This document shows positions 1 to 4,697 of a DNA stretch of 5,594 nucleotides, piece by piece. The stretch is taken from positions 1 to 5,594 of the forward strand of contig MBAA01000156.1 in NCBI GenBank assembly GCA_001940655.1. Direction: 5' to 3'. The translations under genes and the position numbers were made by a program. This DNA is from Promethearchaeota archaeon CR_4 (GTDB lineage Archaea > Asgardarchaeota > Lokiarchaeia > Sigyniarchaeales > CR-4). Under the pieces are notes generated by a model, which saw nothing but the letters and a program-made list of their open reading frames with translations, made no database searches and was not told the DNA's origin. Each line of letters opens with the position of its first letter. The stretch's first letter is position 1.

Positions 1-177
1 CTCCTCCATAATAAGGGGAATTTTGATATGCAACATCATTTCAACGTTCGGAGATTTGAAGGCACAGGGATATGGTTTGTTAATGAAAATGCCGTGAGTG
101 CATTTTTTCCACACTGTCCTGTAGTTCGGAAACATATCGTCTTCCAAAAAAGGGTAAAATTATTTCCTAGAAGATAG
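1..177 (+). CDS. Possible 3' end of an upstream gene, or a 49-residue ORF (weak)
   Basis: The first reading frame is open from the left edge to a TAG at 175-177, giving 58 codons. An internal ATG at 28 would give a 49-residue peptide, and AAGGGG at 13-18 lies about nine bases before it, so it could also be a small gene of its own. The residues include GTGIWFVNENAV and a basic tail ending LFPRR. I recognise no family, signal peptide or metal-binding motif. The second frame is also open to about base 96, and the minus strand is open across 1-135 from an ATG at 135, so open length alone is not evidence of coding here. I give this low weight. Confidence 0.2.
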   Translation, partial: LLHNKGNFDMQHHFNVRRFEGTGIWFVNENAVSAFFPHCPVVRKHIVFQKRVKLFPRR

Positions 178-189
178 ATTAAGTTTCGT

Positions 190-214
190 GATATACTTCA
201 ATCGGGAGTATCTC
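190..214. repeat. Small imperfect hairpin
   Basis: GATATACT at 190-197 and AGTATCTC at 207-214 are reverse complements with one mismatch, separated by a nine-base loop. The stem is short and AT-rich. There is no T-run after it, so it is not a clear terminator. It could be a weak operator, an RNA structure or chance. Confidence 0.2.
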
Positions 215-306
215 GAGAAAAATAATTAAAATGCGTCTAAATCGTATGTAATTTAATCCCATCGCAATTTCTGGCATAGTTTCTCCACAGGCAATAAATT
301 TACTCA

Positions 307-320
307 TTTAAATTTTATAA
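307..320 (+). promoter_or_regulatory. Candidate archaeal TATA box for the GNAT gene
   Basis: The stretch TTTAAATTTTATAA lies 25-38 bases before the ATG at 345. An archaeal TATA box sits about 25 bases before the transcript start, so transcription would begin near 330-340 and leave a very short leader. No convincing BRE element is visible and the surroundings are AT-rich, so this is tentative. Confidence 0.3.
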
Positions 321-344
321 GAACCATAAAATGAGGAAAACGAA

Positions 345-1457
345 ATGCTGCCAGAATTTCATAATCTGAAATTTTTAATTGCAACTCCTGACGATGCAGA
401 AAATCTATCTGAACTCTATCGAAAAGTGTATGGAAGGGATTATCCTGCTCCAGAACTATTCACCCCTGAGGGGATGAAAGAATTCTTAACTTTTGAACGA
501 AGTAAAACAGTAACGACTATTGTATTATTTTCAAATGAAATTATTGCATCAGGAACCTATCAAATTTCAGGTCGAACAGTCTATTCTCGTGGTTTTATGG
601 TCTCCCCGGTTTGGCAGGGAAAAATCAGTGCAAAAAAAATAATCCAACAAATGTGTCATATTTTTGGAAAATTTTTCAGCGGGAAAGTAGACTATTTCTA
701 CGGGGAAGTTCGGACTGAATCTGGAAAGATACAGTCTATTATCGAGGAAATAGGATGGGTTCCGGTTGCAATATTACCTCGGAAGGACATCTTTTATGGT
801 AAACGTGAAACCGAATTTTTATGCGCGTGGTATTATCATAACCCCCAACCTGGTTCACTAAAGTTGACGCCAAAAGCAGCGCAAGTTGCATCAGAAGTTC
901 TCCAACGCCCTATTACGTTTATACAGGAGCATTATGCGTCTCATTCTAATTTAATAGTACCTATTTGTGTAGAAAGAAAATTAGAACCGTATGGAGATTT
1001 TCACGTCTTTATCACTTTACCAACGGGAGGGAAACTGAGTGCGTCCTTGTGTCATAAATCGGCTAACTCGGAAAAGGTGGTAATCAATTCTAATGATTTT
1101 GATGAATTTTATTCCCTAGTAGTTGCATTTTTGAAAGAATTATTTTTACTGAATATCGTATATACTGAGATTTTCATTGATGCACGAGAACCAACTGAAC
1201 AAGCTATATTAGAGGGATTGGGATTTAATCCAACAGGTTTCGTGACACAATGGTATGCACAAAATAAGAGTATTCCACACGATTATGTGGTGTATACATT
1301 ACATCGACCATCCTCGTTACCAGATTGCCCAATTCAGACCACGCAGAGAGGAGAATATTTAAAAAAATACGTGAATCCACCAATAGGTACACCTATTATC
1401 GCAAAATCTAGTCCATCCGAGGAAACATTGGAGGTCATAAACGCCCAACAATCCTAA
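345..1457 (+). CDS. Tandem GNAT-like acetyltransferase protein, 370 residues
   Basis: The N-terminal half (about residues 8-165) looks like a GNAT acyl-CoA-dependent acyltransferase. It has an opening of the type IATPDDAENLSELYRKVYG, then FMVSPVWQGKISAKKIIQQM, which matches the acetyl-CoA-binding motif A (V.P.(Q/R)GxGxG/A) with Lys93 and Ser95 where small glycines are usual. The C-terminal half (about 205-320) is more diverged but ends with the GNAT-like pattern LGFNPTGFV...W...DYVVYTL at residues 292-319. No signal peptide or membrane segment is seen, so it should be cytoplasmic. The start fits: GAGGA at 333-337 lies seven bases before the ATG. The gene is visibly richer in A and T than the downstream operon and is followed by a T-tract, so it is probably transcribed separately. 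Substrate unknown; acetylation of a small molecule or protein is inferred only from the fold. The last 45 residues look like a disordered tail. Confidence 0.7.
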   Translation: MLPEFHNLKFLIATPDDAENLSELYRKVYGRDYPAPELFTPEGMKEFLTFERSKTVTTIVLFSNEIIASGTYQISGRTVYSRGFMVSPVWQGKISAKKIIQQMCHIFGKFFSGKVDYFYGEVRTESGKIQSIIEEIGWVPVAILPRKDIFYGKRETEFLCAWYYHNPQPGSLKLTPKAAQVASEVLQRPITFIQEHYASHSNLIVPICVERKLEPYGDFHVFITLPTGGKLSASLCHKSANSEKVVINSNDFDEFYSLVVAFLKELFLLNIVYTEIFIDAREPTEQAILEGLGFNPTGFVTQWYAQNKSIPHDYVVYTLHRPSSLPDCPIQTTQRGEYLKKYVNPPIGTPIIAKSSPSEETLEVINAQQS

Positions 1458-1495
1458 TCCCTAGATCGCATGGAGCATATTAAATTAACACAACA

Positions 1496-1505
1496 TTTTC
1501 TTTTT
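1496..1505 (+). terminator. T-rich tract after the GNAT gene
   Basis: TTTTCTTTTT begins 39 bases after the TAA at 1455-1457. Archaeal RNA polymerase often stops at such pyrimidine-rich T-tracts without a stem-loop. No strong hairpin precedes it. It would separate the GNAT gene from the Fwd/Hdr operon. Confidence 0.35.
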
Positions 1506-1610
1506 GGTGCGACTATTATGTATTGAAATAACAAACATCCTATGTGCTTTTGAATGGATATACAATTGTCACATTAGCGAGAAACATTAGATCGGCAAAT
1601 CCCGCTCGGA

Positions 1611-1624
1611 ATTATTTTTAATAG
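1611..1624 (+). promoter_or_regulatory. Candidate TATA box of the Fwd/Hdr operon
   Basis: ATTATTTTTAATAG lies 36-49 bases before the GTG at 1660, preceded by a purine-rich CGGA that could act as a BRE. Initiation about 25 bases on, near 1640-1650, would give a leader of 10-20 bases. It is the best AT box close to the operon in this 202-base gap; a second, poorer one (GGATATACAATT) lies at 1557-1568. I see no clear operator repeat. Confidence 0.4.
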
Positions 1625-1659
1625 ATGGCGTTTGAGTACTTAGTGTTGAAGAGAGTGTC

Positions 1660-2718
1660 GTGACGCACATGGCAGCATCGAGCTCCAAGCTAACTGCGGA
1701 AAAAGGTATGGACGTGGTGGAGTCTACCCTCATATTCTCGTGGAAATTGAAGGATTTCGAGAAGAAGCTCCACTACGACCTCCAGAAGTGCATCGGATGT
1801 GGTCTTTGCGAGAAAGTGTGCCCGGTTGATGCCATAACGATGGGACCCGTGGTGGAGGTTGCGAATGGGAAGCTTCAAGAAACCCCTTTGGTCGTCATTG
1901 ACCATGAAAAGTGCTGTTATTGCTTCCTATGCGCTGCGATTTGCCCAACAGCTGCCATCGCCATCGAAGTGAACCCAAGAAATAAAATCGATCTCAAGGA
2001 ATTTCCCGGGGTTGGCCTTTGGTTCGAAATTGATAATGACAAGTGTAAGAACGGAAAAGATCCTAATATTTGCAAGGCCTGCGGGGATGCGATAAAAGAA
2101 AATTCAGTGAAAACGATTCAACCCATCATTGAAAAATGCCCTACAGGAGCTTTGAAGTTTCGCACGCCGTTTGAAGGCGAGGTTCATCTTTATACTCCGC
2201 AGCTTTACCGGTGCGACCTGAGTAACTGCAAGGTCTGTTTCACCCTCTGCCCTTCCAAGGCCATTTTCGTGCCCCAGAAGGCGGATGATGCGTTGAAGTT
2301 GGGCAAGATTGCCGTAGACCAAGAGAAGTGCATCCTTTGTGGGGCTTGCGAGGTTTGTCCAGAACACCTCTTCAAGGTGGAAAGACGCAAGGTTAGGATC
2401 GACCAAAGGGGAAAGCTTTTCTCGTGGTCCAAAGCGTGGGGAGACATCATTAATGACCTTATTGAATCTCGAAGAAAACAATTACGGGCCCAACAAAGGC
2501 CCATTTCTATGCCCCAAGGAATTGTGGCAGCGCCAGTTGTTAGTCCCGGAAAAAAACCTGCTCCCTTGAGCGAAGCCCAGCTTAAAGATAATCTCGCAAT
2601 TGCTGCAAGAGCGACCTCTTTGTTAACACAAGTGAAAGTCCGCCGCTGGATGGAACAAGGGAATTCAACCAAATTAAAAGAGGAAATTCAAAAAATCACA
2701 CAAAATAAACAGGGGTGA
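1660..2718 (+). CDS. fwdF: FwdF-like polyferredoxin with five [4Fe-4S] motifs
   Basis: Ferredoxin-type electron-wire protein, 352 residues if started at GTG 1660. Cysteine groups are: C44-C47-C50-C54 (CIGCGLCEKVCP), C85-C88-C91-C95 (extra C86), C129-C138-C141-C160 (widely spaced), C185-C190-C193-C197, and C224-C227-C230-C233 (last gap one residue short). That allows about five clusters; FwdF of Methanothermobacter is of similar length but holds eight. From residue 234 to the end there is no cysteine: this tail is basic, then Pro/Ala-rich (about 280-305), then helical and charged. No signal peptide or membrane span. The start is uncertain: an in-frame stop at 1633 makes GTG 1660 the first candidate, with GAAGAGAG just before it; ATG 1669 and ATG 1708 (preceded by AAAGGT) are alternatives that lose no cluster. 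It leads the operon and probably shuttles electrons between the Hdr and FwdB-type subunits. It could instead be another polyferredoxin family. Confidence 0.8.
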   Translation: MTHMAASSSKLTAEKGMDVVESTLIFSWKLKDFEKKLHYDLQKCIGCGLCEKVCPVDAITMGPVVEVANGKLQETPLVVIDHEKCCYCFLCAAICPTAAIAIEVNPRNKIDLKEFPGVGLWFEIDNDKCKNGKDPNICKACGDAIKENSVKTIQPIIEKCPTGALKFRTPFEGEVHLYTPQLYRCDLSNCKVCFTLCPSKAIFVPQKADDALKLGKIAVDQEKCILCGACEVCPEHLFKVERRKVRIDQRGKLFSWSKAWGDIINDLIESRRKQLRAQQRPISMPQGIVAAPVVSPGKKPAPLSEAQLKDNLAIAARATSLLTQVKVRRWMEQGNSTKLKEEIQKITQNKQG

Positions 2719-2719
2719 T
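2711..2719 (+). promoter_or_regulatory. Strong Shine-Dalgarno for hdrC that points to an ATC start
   Basis: AGGGGTGAT overlaps the fwdF stop and pairs over eight or nine bases with the archaeal 16S rRNA 3' end (complement AGGAGGTGAT; one G-U wobble). The only in-frame codon at proper distance is ATC at 2725. The GTG at 2797 lies about 80 bases away with no ribosome site of its own. Confidence 0.5.
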
Positions 2720-2724
2720 GTAGT

Positions 2725-3252
2725 ATCGCGGACCCTCAAGATAAACCAGAGGATAGGATTGAGAAGAAAAATCCTGCTTTTGAATTCTTTGAAAAAGTGA
2801 CGAAATTCAAGCTTGTGTCGGCAGACGTTATCAAGTGCCTTTCATGCGGTCGTTGTACGGGGTATTGCCCCGCGAGTCGTGTGTCAGATTATAATATTCG
2901 CCATATTCTTAACCGCGTGCTGGATGGAGACACAAGTGTTCTCACCGATAGTCTCATTTGGTTATGCTTCATCTGTGGTACATGCATCGTTAAATGCCCC
3001 CAAGAAGGTCTATGGCCCCCAAAAATCATCCAAAATTTGCGGGAATATGCCCTTAACAAGGGACACGGGGCGTGGGCGGTCGCTCACCTCATCCCAGCAG
3101 TGGATAATTTTTTCAAGTATGGAGCAGTCTTAAAGGGTATTTTTCCCGTGTCTCCAAAGGCTATCGAGGAAATTAACAAGCTCGGCGAGCTAACGGGTAT
3201 GAAAGCAATCTTAGAAAAGCGGAAAAAACTCGTGGAGGAAAGTAAAGAATGA
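2725..3252 (+). CDS. hdrC: Heterodisulfide reductase subunit C-like (HdrC), probable ATC start
   Basis: HdrC carries electrons from HdrA or other donors to HdrB through two cubane [4Fe-4S] clusters. Both motifs are intact: CLSCGRCTGYCP and CFICGTCIVKCP, at residues 38-49 and 81-92 counted from base 2725. The first standard start is GTG 2797, giving 151 residues, but it has no Shine-Dalgarno and cuts into sequence that still looks like HdrC (NPAFEFFEKVTKF, the helix before the first cluster). Upstream the frame is open back to the fwdF stop with no ATG, GTG, TTG or CTG. ATC at 2725 gives a 175-residue protein beginning (M)ADPQDKPED behind a strong ribosome site; ATT at 2758 behind GAGG at 2749 is a second option. 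An ATG-to-ATC change or sequencing error would explain it equally well. It lies in the same frame as fwdF, six bases after its stop, and its TGA overlaps the hdrB ATG. Soluble, with no membrane segment. Confidence 0.83.
   Translation: MADPQDKPEDRIEKKNPAFEFFEKVTKFKLVSADVIKCLSCGRCTGYCPASRVSDYNIRHILNRVLDGDTSVLTDSLIWLCFICGTCIVKCPQEGLWPPKIIQNLREYALNKGHGAWAVAHLIPAVDNFFKYGAVLKGIFPVSPKAIEEINKLGELTGMKAILEKRKKLVEESKE
3234..3238 (+). promoter_or_regulatory. Shine-Dalgarno of hdrB
   Basis: GGAGG sits inside the end of hdrC, ten bases before the ATG at 3249. It supports that start, which overlaps the hdrC stop as ATGA and suggests coupled translation. Confidence 0.6.
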
Positions 3253-4202
3253 GCTCGATTCAAAAAAACAACTTGGAAAAACTAGAGAAGCTCGATCTCA
3301 ACCAACCATTCTTTAATTTCCGCGGGTGCACCGAAGCAGTCTACCCAGGTACGCAATATGCATTCCGAAAGATTTGTGCTTTGACGGGCATAAAATTGGT
3401 TGAGAGCAATGATCAAACTTGTTGCTCAGGGCACTTCTTACTTTTCAACCTTACCACGAGTATGGGCGCCACAGCGATTGAGCAGCGGAATCTGAACATT
3501 GCCAAGCGCTATTCAAATTGGATGATCACCCTGTGCAATGGATGTTTTTCGTCGTTTATGTTGGGATACGATTTCCTGCAACGGGATCCGGAGCTCAGAG
3601 AAAAGGTCAAGGCCGCGATGCAAACCATAGGAATGGAACTAGTATCCAGCAAAGAGGTGTACATCTTGCAGGCTGGAGAATTCATGTATCGCTTGCGGCA
3701 TTTCATCAAAAATGTTATTAAAAGGGATCTTAACAGGAGTCGCATCGCAGTCCAATATGGTTGCCATTACTTGAATGCCCATCCAGATAACATAATTTCT
3801 GATCCGGAAAATCCCCATTTTGTCGAGGAGATGATCCAGATCCTCGGTGGAGTGCCAGTAGAATACCAAGAAAAGACATTATGCTGCGGAAGCGGCGTTA
3901 CCCAACGTAAAGTCCACCCGAATGCCTCTCTTATGATTGGTTACGAGAAAATGAAATCCATCCGGGCAAATAATCCCGATCTCATCGTGACAATCTGCAC
4001 CTACTGCGAGATGGAGATGGATAACAACCAGCTGGAATTTGCGATCGAATACTCCGATGATTTTCACATCCCAGTATTACATCTCGCAGAGTTGATTGGA
4101 CTCCTGATCGGGCTCGATCCTGAAAAGGAACTGCACATGTCGTCTCACAAAACTTCCGTGCAATCTTTCATTGACAAACTCAAACCTTTACCAAAGGAGT
4201 GA
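3249..4202 (+). CDS. hdrB: Heterodisulfide reductase subunit B-like (HdrB), two complete CCG domains
   Basis: HdrB is the catalytic subunit of soluble heterodisulfide reductase; in methanogens it cleaves CoM-S-S-CoB at two noncubane [4Fe-4S] clusters. Both cysteine sets are complete in this 317-residue protein. The first is C27, C58-C59 (CCSG), C96 and C99. The second is C172 (YGCHYLNA), C212-C213 (LCCGSG), C250 and C253 (TICTYC). Spacings follow the CXnCCGXmCXXC pattern of the CCG family. The N-terminus is roughly 18 residues longer than the usual HdrB opening, where the first cysteine falls about nine residues in; the extra part is polar and charged. No signal peptide or membrane span. It overlaps hdrC by four bases, and its stop overlaps the ribosome site of the next gene. 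With no HdrA here, the true disulfide or other acceptor cannot be named; CCG proteins also occur in non-methanogens. Confidence 0.92.
   Translation: MSSIQKNNLEKLEKLDLNQPFFNFRGCTEAVYPGTQYAFRKICALTGIKLVESNDQTCCSGHFLLFNLTTSMGATAIEQRNLNIAKRYSNWMITLCNGCFSSFMLGYDFLQRDPELREKVKAAMQTIGMELVSSKEVYILQAGEFMYRLRHFIKNVIKRDLNRSRIAVQYGCHYLNAHPDNIISDPENPHFVEEMIQILGGVPVEYQEKTLCCGSGVTQRKVHPNASLMIGYEKMKSIRANNPDLIVTICTYCEMEMDNNQLEFAIEYSDDFHIPVLHLAELIGLLIGLDPEKELHMSSHKTSVQSFIDKLKPLPKE
4193..4199 (+). promoter_or_regulatory. Shine-Dalgarno deciding the start at 4208
   Basis: AAAGGAG lies at the end of hdrB, eight bases before ATG 4208. A GTG at 4199 in the same frame overlaps this site itself and so could not use it; ATG 4208 is therefore preferred, which shortens the protein by three residues. 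Confidence 0.6.
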
Positions 4203-4207
4203 AAAGA

Positions 4208-4687
4208 ATGGGAACCCTCTCGGCGTTAGAAATCTACAAGCTCACGCCCAAGACGAACTGCAAGAAGTGTGGGAAGACAACTTGCATGGCGTTCGCGATG
4301 TCTCTTGTCAAGCGGGAGGTAAAACCAGAAGATTGCCCACCGCTCCTGGAAGCCAAGTATGCAGCGCAACTCCTGCAATTGAAGCAGCTACTCGGGCCGG
4401 AAAAGAAAGAGGGAGGGGGCACCACCGAAATTGATGCTGAAAAGTGTGACGGGTGTGCAGTCTGTGTAGTGGTCTGCCCGGTATCGGGACGCGAGGAATT
4501 CGCAACGCTTAGCGGGAAAGGTCCTAGATGTCCCCCTGATCCCACTCTAATTTACCAAGTGGTTGACGGTAAATGCAAGATTTTACAGCTTGATCACTGC
4601 CGTCGGTTCGAGTCTACGGGGGAAGAAAAAAATTGCCGGATTTGCGAAAAAGCTTGCCCCCAGGGTGCGATTACGATTAAAGAGTAG
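4208..4687 (+). CDS. Fe-S protein: AcsC/CdhE-like N-terminal cluster domain fused to a ferredoxin module
   Basis: A 159-residue protein with two parts. Residues 1-45 (LSALEIYKLTPKTNCKKCGK, then TTCMAFA and DCP) closely resemble the N-terminal [4Fe-4S] domain of the corrinoid iron-sulfur protein large subunit (AcsC/CdhE) of the acetyl-CoA pathway, with C18, C21, C26 and C43 as ligands. A charged, helical stretch and a Gly-rich linker (about 46-72) lead to a ferredoxin-like part: C80-C83-C86-C90 (CDGCAVCVVVCP), then, after a roughly 40-residue insert, C131, C143, C146 and C150 (CRICEKACP), with C108 and C123 extra. Three clusters are likely. No TIM-barrel or corrinoid-binding part follows, so it is not AcsC itself. 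It sits between hdrB and the fwdB-like gene, ten bases before the latter, and probably relays electrons between them. I know no established gene name for this combination. No signal peptide. Confidence 0.75.
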   Translation: MGTLSALEIYKLTPKTNCKKCGKTTCMAFAMSLVKREVKPEDCPPLLEAKYAAQLLQLKQLLGPEKKEGGGTTEIDAEKCDGCAVCVVVCPVSGREEFATLSGKGPRCPPDPTLIYQVVDGKCKILQLDHCRRFESTGEEKNCRICEKACPQGAITIKE

Positions 4688-4690
4688 AGG
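4687..4690 (+). promoter_or_regulatory. Shine-Dalgarno of the fwdB-like gene
   Basis: GAGG begins in the last base of the TAG that ends the preceding gene and lies seven bases before the ATG at 4698, fixing that start. Confidence 0.5.
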
Positions 4691-4697
4691 TTCTCTC

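Larger units (their letters stand above)
178..344. other. AT-rich intergenic stretch before the GNAT gene
   Basis: I see no coding potential here. The stretch holds one small imperfect inverted repeat at 190-214 and an AT-rich block at 305-320 that may be the promoter of the next gene. No tRNA-like or riboswitch-like structure was apparent by eye. Confidence 0.5.

Noticed and set aside
1458..1659. Possible small gene in the gap, such as the ATG at 1470
   Set aside because: The frame gives only 18 residues and has no convincing ribosome site; the gap is better explained as terminator plus promoter.
2104..2672. Long minus-strand open frames inside the polyferredoxin gene (125 and 155 codons)
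   Set aside because: They lie opposite a gene with clear conserved cluster motifs, show no recognisable domain and have no ribosome site worth noting; they are shadows of the plus-strand gene.
4234..4545. Minus-strand open frame of 103 codons opposite the small Fe-S protein
   Set aside because: The plus strand has intact cluster motifs, a ribosome site and operon spacing; the minus frame is low in complexity with no family likeness.
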